A DNA stretch of 64,000 nucleotides from an uncultured Pseudomonadota bacterium (GCA_937123825.1 CAKZKQ010000287.1:1-64000); one strand, 5' to 3'. Counted from the stretch's first letter, positions 9,198 through 18,630 are shown. Translations and numbers: made by a program. Notes: generated from the sequence alone by a model not told the origin.

Positions 9198-10619
9198 TCA
9201 CTCTTCGCTTTCGGCAAAGGATACCCGTGTGCGCCACTGAGCCCCCGAGTCGTATTCATCAGAGCTGATGAGCGCAAAATAGATTGGGGTTTCATCGTCG
9301 GGGTCGAGGTTGTTAAAGGGCATCCTGACGACGGCGCTGCCGTTGTCGTTGAAGAAAGCGGGCACAGAGATGGGCACCATGGGCATGTCCCGCTGGTCCC
9401 CATCGTCCTCAAAAGCGTAGAAGTGGAGCGTCCTGCGGCCGGGGATTGGCGGCGTCATTTCAAGAATCAAAGGGAAATCGTTCTGGGATATGGGCACGTC
9501 CTCAATCTCCACCTCGGTCAATGAGACGATGGGCAGCTCGGGGGGGAGTTCGGCCATGGCGATCTGGTGGTTTTGCTCAATTTCCTGGGTGCTCAGCGCG
9601 CGGTCGTAGATGGCGGCCATGTAGATTTCCCCACGCCAGGTCCGGCCGCGGCCATTTTCATTGCCAAAGCGCAGCCGAAAACCATCGTCATCGCTCCACT
9701 CAAAGGGGCTGCGGGCGGCCTGCCTGAAGGTGGGCTCGGTGTCGCCGTTCTGGTGGCACCTCAGCAGGGGCTCTTCCTGGTCAGAAGCGGCGTCGAAGAC
9801 GCACAGGATGTGATGATACGGGCCTGGTTCGAGTGTATTGGCAAAGAGGCGCCCGCCAAAGCGCTCATCGCTCAGATTGCTGTCAAACCCGTGGCGAACG
9901 TCCACACCGTATTCACCGTCGATGGTGCGTTGGCCAAAGAGGATGTGCTGTTGGGTGGCGCTTCTGGAGTAGGACAGGAGGCGCGCAGGGCCCATCTGGT
10001 CTTGGTCAGCGGTGCGGAAGAGGAGTTCGACGGAGAAGGCGCCAGACTGCGAGATGGCTCTGGCAAAGGGCACCGAGTTGGAGGCGTAGATCATGCCGCC
10101 ATTGGCCATAAAGGCGATGCCATCGCGATCGATCAAACGCTGAAAGCCACTGCGGAAGGTGTTGATGCTGGTGTTTGCGGGCGCATCATCGGCCAGATTT
10201 GGCACAGGCGACCAGGCTTCTTCGTTGGGATCAAAGGTGTTGTCGAAGCGATAGAGTGCGATGAGGCCATCGCGCGCCCTTTGAGGCTCGGGAGAGTCGG
10301 GCACATCCGCGGCATCTGCCACGTCATCGCCCAGAGTGTCCTCTTCGGGAACGTCTTCTGGCGAGATGGGGAGGTCCTCTAGCCCTTCTTCCTCCTCTTG
10401 AGAATCTTCAGCCAGGGCGTCATTGGGTCCGGGGGCATCTTTGGGTGAAGGGTCGGTGTCAGGCGATGGGGGGGTGTTGTTGTTGGGTTCGGCGGCGTCC
10501 TGTTGGTCTTGCTGCTCTGGTATCCCCTCAACATCAATGAGTTGAGAACACCCGGCCCCAGCCAATAAAAGCCAGCCGCAAAGCACAGCGTAGAGTGTCA
10601 TGCGGATGGTGGTCTGCAC
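9198..10619 (-). CDS. lipoprotein with LamG/concanavalin-like domain
   Basis: A 473-residue predicted lipoprotein. The signal peptide ends in the lipobox LAGAGC, and an Asn/Asp/Pro/Glu-rich stalk follows to about residue 120. Residues about 125-335 resemble a LamG/concanavalin-A-like jelly roll: GLIALYRFDNTFDP, FSVELLFRT, HILCVFDAA, and the ending WRGEIYMAAIYDRALSTQEI is typical. These domains usually bind carbohydrate or form surface scaffolds. A C-terminal beta-rich stretch of about 100 residues is unassigned. The start is uncertain: GTG at 10619 is best because GGAGG lies 5 bases before it, whereas GTG at 10625 overlaps that site. The gene converges with the DUF4091 gene. Confidence 0.82.
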   Translation of the reverse strand: MQTTIRMTLYAVLCGWLLLAGAGCSQLIDVEGIPEQQDQQDAAEPNNNTPPSPDTDPSPKDAPGPNDALAEDSQEEEEGLEDLPISPEDVPEEDTLGDDVADAADVPDSPEPQRARDGLIALYRFDNTFDPNEEAWSPVPNLADDAPANTSINTFRSGFQRLIDRDGIAFMANGGMIYASNSVPFARAISQSGAFSVELLFRTADQDQMGPARLLSYSRSATQQHILFGQRTIDGEYGVDVRHGFDSNLSDERFGGRLFANTLEPGPYHHILCVFDAASDQEEPLLRCHQNGDTEPTFRQAARSPFEWSDDDGFRLRFGNENGRGRTWRGEIYMAAIYDRALSTQEIEQNHQIAMAELPPELPIVSLTEVEIEDVPISQNDFPLILEMTPPIPGRRTLHFYAFEDDGDQRDMPMVPISVPAFFNDNGSAVVRMPFNNLDPDDETPIYFALISSDEYDSGAQWRTRVSFAESEE

Positions 10620-10997
10620 GAACACCTCCTCCCTTCATCAGGCTCTGCACAACGGTGATGGAAACCATGAAGGCGTCCTTGCTCATTATGGGAATGTCGT
10701 GAGATGAAGTCCAGCACAAAAACAATATCAAAATACAAACACCAAAATAATTTTGTCACAAAAAAATAACGTGTCCGGTCATACACACGTTGGACATATT
10801 TTCACCCCTCCCACCCAAAAGACCGCCGCTCAGACCACCGCCAAAACCACCGCGAGGATCGCATCCCACAAGGCACACCCGTGCCGCAAGCGCGCCAACA
10901 TACCAACGCACCTTCTCCAACCACACCACCATGTCATTGAACACCGACGGTCAACCCCGTCGGCCAAAACACCGCCACCGCGATCACACCAACGCGC
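10620..10997. other. intergenic region, AT-rich then C/A-rich
   Basis: About 10690-10800 is AT-rich and should hold the promoter of the minus-strand LamG lipoprotein, though I cannot fix -35/-10 boxes. The rest is C/A-rich on the plus strand with no credible reading frame or RNA gene. Confidence 0.5.
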
Positions 10998-11594
10998 TCA
11001 GACCTGCAGCACCGTTGCATCAGGCCACACCGCGCCGGCCACCTGCGCCAAAGCACTCTCCCTGGCACACACCAACGCCGCTGCCCCCAAACCCGTCGCC
11101 GCAGGCATCAGATTGAGCGCTGCGCGCTCTGCCGCGCCCAACGCCACCCCTTCATGCCCATCTGGCGACACAGCTCCCGGAGCCTCCCACCTGGGCAACA
11201 CCGTCATGGTCGCCACCCAAAGCGCAGCCTGACGCACATCAAACCCCGCGCGCTGAATCGCCTCCACCGCGCGCATCAACCAAGGATGGCTGACGACAAG
11301 CTGCTGCGGCCCCTCTTGCTGCAAGAGCCCCAACAACGCCGCCTGTGCTCGGAGATTGGCCCCCGGCACATAAGCCTGCACAAAAAGCTCTGGCTCAAAC
11401 ACCACCCAGGGGCACGCGGCCATGTCCATCGGCGCCGGCAAAGCCTTCACCTCCTGACCCAAAAGCCCTGCAAGAAACTGGCGGTGCTCGGCCTTGAGTG
11501 CAGGCATACCGTCGTGCCCCAACCCCTTGGCGCGGTCATACCCTCTTCGGATCAACTCAGGCACAGGCACAGTGCTGGCGGAGGCGATGGCCAT
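10998..11594 (-). CDS. hypothetical protein downstream of pabB
   Basis: A 198-residue Ala/Leu-rich protein that I do not recognise. It has no signal peptide, no clear membrane segment, and no obvious Lys or cofactor motif of an aminodeoxychorismate lyase. It begins 6 bp after the pabB stop with AGAGGG about 11 bases upstream, so it is almost certainly co-transcribed with pabB. Residues about 105-130 (PWLMRAVEAIQRAGFDVRQAALWVATM) look helical. Its position is where pabC or pabA often sits, but the sequence shows no homology visible to the eye. Confidence 0.7.
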   Translation of the reverse strand: MAIASASTVPVPELIRRGYDRAKGLGHDGMPALKAEHRQFLAGLLGQEVKALPAPMDMAACPWVVFEPELFVQAYVPGANLRAQAALLGLLQQEGPQQLVVSHPWLMRAVEAIQRAGFDVRQAALWVATMTVLPRWEAPGAVSPDGHEGVALGAAERAALNLMPAATGLGAAALVCARESALAQVAGAVWPDATVLQV

Positions 11595-11600
11595 GGCATG

Positions 11601-13256
11601 TCACCCTCTTTGATGGTCACCCTTTTGACGCAAGGATGAGCGTTGTTTGAGCCGCACAGTCCCCAACCCATGGGGGCCTTTGGTGAGGGCCTCGGCCCAC
11701 TCCCCTTCACGGGTGCTGTCGGCAACAACACCACCCCCCACATGCCAGGAGACGCTCTGGTCGGTGAGCAGCGCCGTGCGAATGACGACCGACAAATCCA
11801 CATCGCCGTCCCAACCCACATAACCCAGCACACCGGAGTACCACCCGCGCTCTCCAATTTCCAGACTCTGAAGCAGCTTCATGGCCTCCACCTTTGGCGC
11901 CCCGGTCATGCTCCCGGGGGGAAACCCTGCCCCAATGGCCTCCACCGACGACACATCCGCGCGAAGCTCTCCCTCAATCGTCGAGGTCATCTGATGAACG
12001 GTGGCATGCTGCTCAATGGTAAAAAGCTCAGGCACCCTCACCGAACCCAACACACACACTCTGCCCAGGTCATTGCGCATCAAATCGACGATCATCACGT
12101 TCTCAGCCCTATCCTTGACACTGTGGCGCAACTCCATCGCCAACGCATGGTCAGCGCTGGGGTCATGCACGGCCCGAGGGCGCGTGCCTTTCATAGGACG
12201 AGCACTCAATGTGCGACCTCGGATCTGCAAAAACCGCTCGGGAGACGCCCCTGCCAACGCCAACTCCCCCCCAGGGCACAAGAGCGCCCCGAACGGCGCT
12301 GGGTTGCTCACACACAAGCGCTCAAACACCGCCCTGGCCGTCAAACTCTCTGGCCGCCGCGCCCTGAGCGCAAAGGTGTAACACGCCTGATAACACCGAC
12401 CCGACCCAATGCTCTCAAGAACAACCCCCAAGGCCCCGTCATACCCAGTGTCAGGCTCCACCACAGACACAAACTCCAACGGCAGCCAAGGAGCCCGTAC
12501 ACACGGCCCCGCAGCGCGCAACGCCGCCAACAACCCATCGATCGCCTCTTGCGCCTTGGCCGCACAAGGTTGCCCCCCCCAGGCCCCCAAACCCCACGAC
12601 ACCACCCAGGTTTCACCAAGCTCGTGATCGACCGCCACAAAAGTGTCGTACAACCCCCACCACAACTCAGGGCCCTCGGCGGCCCCCTCTTGCCCCTGCC
12701 GCTCCTCCCTCAACGACGGCTCAACCGCGTCCCGACACCCATAGCCAAAGATGCCCAACGCGCCGCCCCAAAATGGCGGCCCGTCGGCGGGACGCGCAGA
12801 GTCCTGGGGTCGGCTTGAGGCCAGCATGGCGTTGAGGGCTTTGAAGGGGTCGTGGGTGGTTTGGATCGGGTGCCAGACATCCTGACAAAGCTCGTCACAC
12901 CGGGCCTGCAACACAAAATCCCCGCGGCCCACCTCTGCCTTCAGGTGCCGAACCTCGGCCAATGGACAAGCCGCCAAAATGGTCCAACGCCCCAGCCCTT
13001 GCGCGTTCGACGCCGAGTGCAAACACACACAACCGGCCGCCATGCCTGCCAACGGATCGGTGTCAAAACCACGTGTGTTGGCCCAATCGCTGACGCCGCT
13101 GAGCAACTCGGGCAACCGGGCATCAAGTTGCCCACGCCACCAAAAAGGAGGCTGAGAATGGGGAGAGGTGTATGGAGGAGACAAAGCGCTCTTAAACTTG
13201 TGGGTGGGTGTAAGTGGGTCGAACGTGACAGCCACAGAATTCTGGTTAGAATGCAT
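11601..13256 (-). CDS. pabB: aminodeoxychorismate synthase component I
   Basis: Converts chorismate (with ammonia from a PabA glutaminase) to 4-amino-4-deoxychorismate in folate synthesis; cytoplasmic. 551 residues. The chorismate-binding domain fills the C-terminal half: SGRCYQACYTF, the PabB-type PMKGTRPRA (Lys where anthranilate synthase has Ala), ENVMIVDLMRNDLGR, and FPPGSMTGAPKVEAMKLLQ. The N-terminal 250 residues are divergent and Cys-rich. No pabA is seen in this window. No clear ribosome binding site precedes the ATG at 13256, so the true start may lie a little downstream. A copy of the dispersed GGTGTCTGGCACC-type repeat lies inside the frame at 12868-12890, encoding CQDVWHP near residue 125. 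Confidence 0.93.
   Translation of the reverse strand: MHSNQNSVAVTFDPLTPTHKFKSALSPPYTSPHSQPPFWWRGQLDARLPELLSGVSDWANTRGFDTDPLAGMAAGCVCLHSASNAQGLGRWTILAACPLAEVRHLKAEVGRGDFVLQARCDELCQDVWHPIQTTHDPFKALNAMLASSRPQDSARPADGPPFWGGALGIFGYGCRDAVEPSLREERQGQEGAAEGPELWWGLYDTFVAVDHELGETWVVSWGLGAWGGQPCAAKAQEAIDGLLAALRAAGPCVRAPWLPLEFVSVVEPDTGYDGALGVVLESIGSGRCYQACYTFALRARRPESLTARAVFERLCVSNPAPFGALLCPGGELALAGASPERFLQIRGRTLSARPMKGTRPRAVHDPSADHALAMELRHSVKDRAENVMIVDLMRNDLGRVCVLGSVRVPELFTIEQHATVHQMTSTIEGELRADVSSVEAIGAGFPPGSMTGAPKVEAMKLLQSLEIGERGWYSGVLGYVGWDGDVDLSVVIRTALLTDQSVSWHVGGGVVADSTREGEWAEALTKGPHGLGTVRLKQRSSLRQKGDHQRG
12868..12890 (-). repeat. REP-like repeat copy inside pabB
   Basis: Read on the minus strand, TGTCAGGATGTCTGGCACCC matches the dispersed family with one change in the core (GATGTCTGGCACC). 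It is in frame and is translated as CQDVWHP. It is the only copy I found inside a coding sequence. Confidence 0.85.
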
Positions 13257-13449
13257 CGCAGAAAAGCCACGTCAAGACCAGCCAAAAGCCATGGCGCTGG
13301 TCGCGGGGCGATGCACAACTCCAATCGAAGGACCCATGTTGTGCCACTGACCGGTAGGGCGTCACCGGTTCCCCAAAGGCCATCGGGAGGCCATCAAACA
13401 CACCCATGACAGCGGTGGTGCGACACGCTCGGGTTGGAAGTAAGGATCC

Positions 13450-16278
13450 ATGCACACCCCTCAGAACCAGCCTCCAGTCAGGCTGACCCCCATACAACCA
13501 GAGGCGTTGGTGCGCCCAAAACGATGGCCCCGTCTGCGCCGTTGGCTGTGGCGGCTCACCCTCGTGGCAGGGATTGTCCTGGCTGTCGCGATCGCCGTTG
13601 TGGCGCTCTATGGTCGCCAATGGGCCCAGGACACTCTGGAACAACGCCTCAAAGAAGAAGCCACCGAACGCCAGCTGCGTGTCGAATGGCAAAGCTTGAC
13701 GCTCGGCTATGATCTCTCACTCGACATTCAACGCGCCTCACTCCAAGACCAACAAGGCCACCAACACCTCACCTTCGAACGCCTCCATGCCTACTGGAGC
13801 CTTGAAGACCTGCTCGATGGCCAAACAATGCCTGTGCGCGTGGCCCTTGATGGCCTCAAAGGCACCATCGACCTCGAAGCCCTTCGCGCCTCTAAACAAG
13901 ACCCCTCACCACAGGCACCTCGAACCGATGCTCCTGACCCAACCCCCGAACCCACGACCTCTGCCAAAGCAGTGGCCTTGCTGGACCGGGTGGCGCGCAC
14001 GGAACTGAAAATCAGCAATGGACACATCCTCGTTAGCGGCCTCCCAAAAGATTTGGGCCCCGTAGAGCTGACCGAATTGTCGTTCTACGCCGATCAAGCC
14101 CACGGCCCCTGGCACGGGGAACTGGTGGCCCATTGCAAACAAGGATGTGAAAAGGAAGAGCGCTTGGAGTTGTCTGCGCTGCGCACTGAACTGGGCATCA
14201 AAGCACAAGTCGAACTCAGCACCCCCAAAAGCATCGCCGTTGACCTGCCAAAAACCAACGCCCCCACCACAATCAAGGTCGGAGGCGCCGAAGTCTTTGT
14301 CCCCTCAGACGGCCCCCCCCCCACGCTCAGCGCCCTGGACCTCGCGTTTGAATTCGATGTCCGTGGCTACGAAGGGCACATGAACATCAAGCGCGTTCGA
14401 CTGCGCGGCGGCCTGGACAACAAGGGCCTGCCCAAACACGTCGAACTCCTTGAGCCCGTCGTGGAGGTCCAATGGCCCCACAACCCCGGTCGCCCCCAAA
14501 AACCTATTGGTGAGCGTTTTAAACATCGTCGCAAACCGATGTCCAAAACCGGCAAGTGGAGGCGGCGCCTGCTGGCCTCGCTGCCCAACCAACGCCAACT
14601 CCTTGAACTCAAACAACAGGCGCTGCCGTGGCTGCGCCGCGTCTCCGTCGACAAAGGGGAGCTGATCGTCAAAGGCAAAGCACTCCACATCCAAGGCATA
14701 TCTGTCCAACACGATGAAGACAAAGTGCGCCTGGGGTTGACCGAAGGTCATGGAGAAATCGCGCTGTGGCTCGAAGACAACACGCCCGGCGTTGACATCG
14801 AACTGGATCAGGTCCCTGTAGACAAACTCAAGCCCCTCTTTGCCCACAAAGGGTGGACGATCGGCGGAGATCTCAGCGGTCAAATTGCCCTTAAAATCGG
14901 TGGCCCATCACTCAACCCGCCCCCCCCGACCTACATTGGCCCGTGGGACACTGAAGGCGGCTTCCATATCCAAGGCAACATCGCCATCCAACACGGCCAC
15001 CTCCACATCAAACCGTTGTCATCAGCCCCGATCGAACACCAACAGGCCACCATCGCCTTCAACGCCACCTACAACCCACCAAGCCAAGAACACCCTGACA
15101 GGCTCACCCTCCACCGCGCCACGGTCAGCCTCCCCTCAAGGGCCGGCGACCACGACAGCCGCGCCACCGCACACCTCGAGTTTGCTGCCACCCATGCGCT
15201 CGACGGACGCGAACCCGATGTCGACCTGCGCCTCTGGATGGATCAAACCCCCTGTGAGGTTGCCATCGGCGCCATCCCCCAGGCCATGCTTCCCCACCTC
15301 CATGACCAAATCAAGGCCCGCGGACACTTCAGCCCAGAACTGACCGTCAGCGTCAACATGGCCCATGTCTACGGCCTTGAACTCAACGTCGCTGGGCTGC
15401 CCGACTCTTGCCGCCTTAAATCCCTCGGCAAATACTCCCCGGCCTTCCTAAACACCGACTTCAAACAAGAGGTCCGAGAGGGGGTCTCGCGCGCTGGCAT
15501 CATGATCGGCCCCGGCACATCCAACTACGTCCGCCTCAACGCCATCCCCAACCACGTCAAAATCATCACCTACCAAACCGAGGAAGGCGGATTCTTCAAC
15601 AGCCCCGGCTTCAGCGTCAGCCTCATCAAGCGCGCCGTCCGCCTCAACCTGGACCGCGAACGCTATGCCTACGGCGGCTCAACGCTCTCCCAACAACTGG
15701 TCAAAAACCTCTTCCTGACACGCACAAAAACCCTGAGCCGCAAACTCGAAGAGGCCTTCATTGTCTGGAAAATGGAGGAACTCGTCGACAAACACAGGAT
15801 CCTCGAACTCTACCTCAACTGCATCGAGTACGGCCCTGATCTCTACGGCATCCGACGCGCCGCGCGGTTCTATTTTGGCAAAACACCCAGCGCGCTCAGC
15901 CCCATTGAAGGTGCCTTTCTCGCCTCCATCAAACCCTCCCCCCTGGTCGGACCCAACTTCATGGGCCAAGGACACACACCCACCAGCGGGTGGTGGCAAG
16001 TGCGCATGCAACGACTCATGACCGGCATGTATCGGCGCGGCATCATCAGCAAAGCCCACTACGAAGCTGAAGCCCCATACATCGTCTTCTTCAGAACCTT
16101 CCGCGGCGACCGCAAAGCTGTCCGCGAACGCGCCAAACAGCAACTGGGCATGACCAGCGACAGCACCACACCCCAAGCGCTGCCACGCACCTCACCACGA
16201 CAAAACCAACGCAAACGCACCAACCCCTTTCCTCCTGGCGCCAAGCGATACCGTATTGAAGACCTGCCGCGTCAGTAG
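13450..16278 (+). CDS. AsmA-like / GT51 peptidoglycan glycosyltransferase fusion
   Basis: A 942-residue inner-membrane protein. A basic cytoplasmic tail precedes one membrane segment (residues about 33-55), then about 600 periplasmic residues resembling AsmA/DUF3971-type repeats, with duplicated EWQSLTLGYDLSLDIQRASL-like segments. The C-terminal 260 residues form a glycosyltransferase-51 domain: TEEGGFFNSPGFS near residue 709 (catalytic Glu), GGSTLSQQLVKNLFL near 741, RKLEEAFIVWKMEE near 764, and RILELYLNCIEYGPDLYGI. These domains polymerise lipid II into glycan strands. No transpeptidase domain follows. Start has AAGG 6-9 bases upstream. Such a long AsmA-like extension on a GT51 enzyme is unusual. 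The catalytic residues look intact. Confidence 0.88.
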   Translation: MHTPQNQPPVRLTPIQPEALVRPKRWPRLRRWLWRLTLVAGIVLAVAIAVVALYGRQWAQDTLEQRLKEEATERQLRVEWQSLTLGYDLSLDIQRASLQDQQGHQHLTFERLHAYWSLEDLLDGQTMPVRVALDGLKGTIDLEALRASKQDPSPQAPRTDAPDPTPEPTTSAKAVALLDRVARTELKISNGHILVSGLPKDLGPVELTELSFYADQAHGPWHGELVAHCKQGCEKEERLELSALRTELGIKAQVELSTPKSIAVDLPKTNAPTTIKVGGAEVFVPSDGPPPTLSALDLAFEFDVRGYEGHMNIKRVRLRGGLDNKGLPKHVELLEPVVEVQWPHNPGRPQKPIGERFKHRRKPMSKTGKWRRRLLASLPNQRQLLELKQQALPWLRRVSVDKGELIVKGKALHIQGISVQHDEDKVRLGLTEGHGEIALWLEDNTPGVDIELDQVPVDKLKPLFAHKGWTIGGDLSGQIALKIGGPSLNPPPPTYIGPWDTEGGFHIQGNIAIQHGHLHIKPLSSAPIEHQQATIAFNATYNPPSQEHPDRLTLHRATVSLPSRAGDHDSRATAHLEFAATHALDGREPDVDLRLWMDQTPCEVAIGAIPQAMLPHLHDQIKARGHFSPELTVSVNMAHVYGLELNVAGLPDSCRLKSLGKYSPAFLNTDFKQEVREGVSRAGIMIGPGTSNYVRLNAIPNHVKIITYQTEEGGFFNSPGFSVSLIKRAVRLNLDRERYAYGGSTLSQQLVKNLFLTRTKTLSRKLEEAFIVWKMEELVDKHRILELYLNCIEYGPDLYGIRRAARFYFGKTPSALSPIEGAFLASIKPSPLVGPNFMGQGHTPTSGWWQVRMQRLMTGMYRRGIISKAHYEAEAPYIVFFRTFRGDRKAVRERAKQQLGMTSDSTTPQALPRTSPRQNQRKRTNPFPPGAKRYRIEDLPRQ

Positions 16279-16310
16279 ATGTTGGAGGAATTTGGAGGGT
16301 TTTGGAGGTT

Positions 16311-16340
16311 TGTCAGGGTGTCTGGCACCTTTACAATCCC
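16311..16340 (-). repeat. REP-like repeat, full-length copy
   Basis: TGTCAGGGTGTCTGGCACC followed by TTTACAATCCC. The core GGTGTCTGGCACC is an imperfect palindrome that can fold with a T-G wobble. This is the fullest form of the family, with TGTCA on the left and TTTACAATCC on the right. Confidence 0.9.
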
Positions 16341-16440
16341 CCCAAAATCTCCAAGCGTTGACACATCTCCGAGGTTGATCTGAGGCACCATATAGGCGGA
16401 CTGGCTCGGGTTGGGTATTGGACAAAACGGGTAAAAACCA

Positions 16441-16459
16441 GGTGCCAGACACCCTGACA
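16441..16459 (+). repeat. REP-like repeat
   Basis: GGTGCCAGACACCCTGACA, inverted relative to the copy at 16311, giving an inverted pair about 110 bp apart. Confidence 0.9.
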
Positions 16460-16586
16460 AAACCGCCGTCCCCCCAAAAAGCCAGGCACACACAACCCCA
16501 CCCCAAGCGCTCACCGAGAGCTTATTTGGCGTTCGAAGATGGGATGCGATTGGATTGGGAGGGTTGGGTTTATTGAAGAAGGGACG

Positions 16587-16605
16587 GGTGCCAGACATCC
16601 TGACA
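16587..16605 (+). repeat. REP-like repeat, variant core
   Basis: GGTGCCAGACATCCTGACA, with C-to-T change in the core, the same variant as the copy in pabB. Confidence 0.88.
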
Positions 16606-16646
16606 GAGGACAAAACCCAACCTGACGGGCAGGCTGTTGCTGACGA

Positions 16647-17981
16647 TCAAAACGAGAAGTTCAGCCCTGAGCCGACCAGCGCCTCGACTTCATCAATGGT
16701 CTTGGGCACAGCGCTGGTGAGCACCACAGGGCCTTGCTCAGTCACCAACACATCGTCTTCGATGCGTATGCCAATGCCCCAAAAACGTTCATCGACCCCT
16801 TCTGCCCCCGGCTGGATGTAAAGGCCTGGCTCAATGGTTTTGACAAAGCCATCAGCCAACAGAGTGTGTTCTCCGTCGACCATATAAGGACCGACATCAT
16901 GCACATCCATGCCGAGCCAGTGCCCGGTTTTGTGCATGTAGAATTTCTTGTAGGCCTCATCCTCAATCAGCGCATCGACGTCACCAGCAAGCAAGCCGAG
17001 GTCGACCATGGAAGCGGTCAACTTGGCCACTGTGGCTTCGTGGATGGCCATCCATGAAGTACCGACGGTGCACATCTCTATGGCCGCAATTTCAGCTTCC
17101 AGGACGGCTTGGTAGAGGTCGCGTTGAACGGGGGAAAAACGTCCATTGGCGGGAAAAGATCGGGTGATGTCGCCAGCGTAATAGCCCAACTCAGCGCCCG
17201 CATCGATCAAGACCATGTCTCCATCCTTGATGAGGGCGTTGTTCTCGGTGTAGTGGAGAATGGCTGCGTTGGCACCTGCGCCAACGATGGACTCATAAGC
17301 TGGGGCCTTGGCGCCGTGGCGAGCAAAGACGAACTCGATGATGGCCTCCAGCTCGTACTCATGCATTCCAGGGCGGCAGGCCTTCATGGCGGCGATGTGC
17401 GCCTTGGCCGTCAAATCACAGGCCTTCTGCAAGGCCTGACGCTCAAAGGCAGACTTGACCTGACGCATGGGGTGGACCAGATCGCGACATTCACGCAGCG
17501 AATGGGGCAGTCCCACGCCGACCCCGCGACGCTTGCGCAATTGATCGACCGCATCAACCACCCTTCCATCGCTGCCTTTACCAAGGTGGTGGTAGAGCAC
17601 CTGGGCTTTGGCCAGCAACTCCGGCAGGAGCCGAGGCAACTCATCAATGTTGTGCGCTTCATCGGCCCCAAAGCGCTCAACGGCGCCCTCAGGGCCTGCA
17701 CGACGGCCATTCCAGATCTCAAGGGCTTTGTCGCGAGGGCGCACGAACATCACAAATTGCCCCTCTTGGCGCTCTGGGATGATGAGCACGACGGCCTCGG
17801 GCTCTTCAAAACCGGTCAAATAGAGCACGTCGCTCGACGCCCGGTATGGGTGGGTCGTGTCTCGGCTGCGGACTTGCTCGCCACCACTGATAAACACGGC
17901 AGCTGAACCGGGCAGCATTTGCGCCATCAAGCGCTGACGACGGTCTTGAAACACACCCTGGAGATTGTCTTGAGAGGTCAT
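16647..17981 (-). CDS. pepP: Xaa-Pro aminopeptidase, M24B family
   Basis: Removes N-terminal residues preceding proline; a cytoplasmic dinuclear metal enzyme. 444 residues. The N-terminal creatinase-like domain has the typical FxSRRxxLMAQMLPGSAAVF-like opening and PYRASSDVLYLTGFEEPEAV. The C-terminal pita-bread domain shows the metal ligands in order: LIDAGAE, GDITRSFPANG, HKTGHWLGMDVHDVG, TIEPGLYI and GIRIEDDVLV. The frame extends to 18011, overlapping the upstream PEGA gene; the ATG at 17981 (MTSQDN) leaves a 10 bp gap and is preferred, although its ribosome binding site is weak. It probably forms an operon with the PEGA-domain gene. Confidence 0.94.
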   Translation of the reverse strand: MTSQDNLQGVFQDRRQRLMAQMLPGSAAVFISGGEQVRSRDTTHPYRASSDVLYLTGFEEPEAVVLIIPERQEGQFVMFVRPRDKALEIWNGRRAGPEGAVERFGADEAHNIDELPRLLPELLAKAQVLYHHLGKGSDGRVVDAVDQLRKRRGVGVGLPHSLRECRDLVHPMRQVKSAFERQALQKACDLTAKAHIAAMKACRPGMHEYELEAIIEFVFARHGAKAPAYESIVGAGANAAILHYTENNALIKDGDMVLIDAGAELGYYAGDITRSFPANGRFSPVQRDLYQAVLEAEIAAIEMCTVGTSWMAIHEATVAKLTASMVDLGLLAGDVDALIEDEAYKKFYMHKTGHWLGMDVHDVGPYMVDGEHTLLADGFVKTIEPGLYIQPGAEGVDERFWGIGIRIEDDVLVTEQGPVVLTSAVPKTIDEVEALVGSGLNFSF

Positions 17982-17991
17982 GGCAAATGCA

Positions 17992-18630
17992 TCACTTTTT
18001 GTTTCGGTCACGGAAAAAGAGCTTCAGCTTGGATCCCTTGCGGATGCGAATCGTCTTGACCTCGCTCATCTCCCCGTTCTCCCAACGCACCTGAACTTCG
18101 TGACGGCCCAGATCAAGCTCTCTGTTGATCATCGGCGTCGTCACCCCAAGCGGCTGCCCATCGACGAAAACCTCGCCTTTGGGCTTGGAGTATACCGTCA
18201 ACTTCCCCTTCTCATCCCCTTCGGACTCTTTCTCTTTGGGGGGATTGAAGGTTGTGGGGCTCTTGCCGACGCTGGGCGCTGCTGCCGGTGTCGGCGGGGT
18301 TTGGTAACCCGCAAGATCCACCATCAATGTCCGCATTTCGCGGGGCTTGACGACCACATGGTAGGTCTTTTGCTTCTCACCAAGCTTGACCACCACCTCG
18401 TGGCGCTGGCCAGCTGCAACCCGCATCCCATATTCGCTTCGTTTGGGGTACGGTTTGCCATCAACGGTCACCTGCGCGCCGTGGGTGGTGTAGATGCGCA
18501 CCCAGCCCACAGATCCCTGTTGGGCTCGACTGTCCTGGGCCATTCCCACGTCCACAAAGACCATGGCAACGATTGCGGCCATGGCCAATGCCCAACCAAA
18601 CGACTTCAGGTTGCTGTGCTGATACTTCAT
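17992..18630 (-). CDS. PEGA-domain secreted protein
   Basis: 212 residues. A signal peptide (basic MKYQHSNLKSFG, then a hydrophobic core to about residue 31 ending VGMAQD) is followed by two PEGA-like beta modules: VRIYTTHGAQVTVDGKPYP at about 43-61 and LTVYSKPKGEVFVDGQPLG near 143-161, each with the V(F)VDGxP signature. A Pro/Ala/Glu-rich linker separates them. PEGA domains are usually extracytoplasmic surface-layer or scaffold modules. GAGG lies just before the ATG. The aminopeptidase gene follows after 10 bp. A specific role is not evident. Confidence 0.85.
   Translation of the reverse strand: MKYQHSNLKSFGWALAMAAIVAMVFVDVGMAQDSRAQQGSVGWVRIYTTHGAQVTVDGKPYPKRSEYGMRVAAGQRHEVVVKLGEKQKTYHVVVKPREMRTLMVDLAGYQTPPTPAAAPSVGKSPTTFNPPKEKESEGDEKGKLTVYSKPKGEVFVDGQPLGVTTPMINRELDLGRHEVQVRWENGEMSEVKTIRIRKGSKLKLFFRDRNKK

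Larger units (their letters stand above)
16279..16646. other. intergenic region carrying three REP-like repeats
   Basis: No gene is supported. The region holds three copies of the dispersed palindrome (listed separately) and a short run of TTGGAGG-type direct repeats at about 16282-16308. It separates the GT51 gene from the convergent aminopeptidase gene. Confidence 0.8.
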
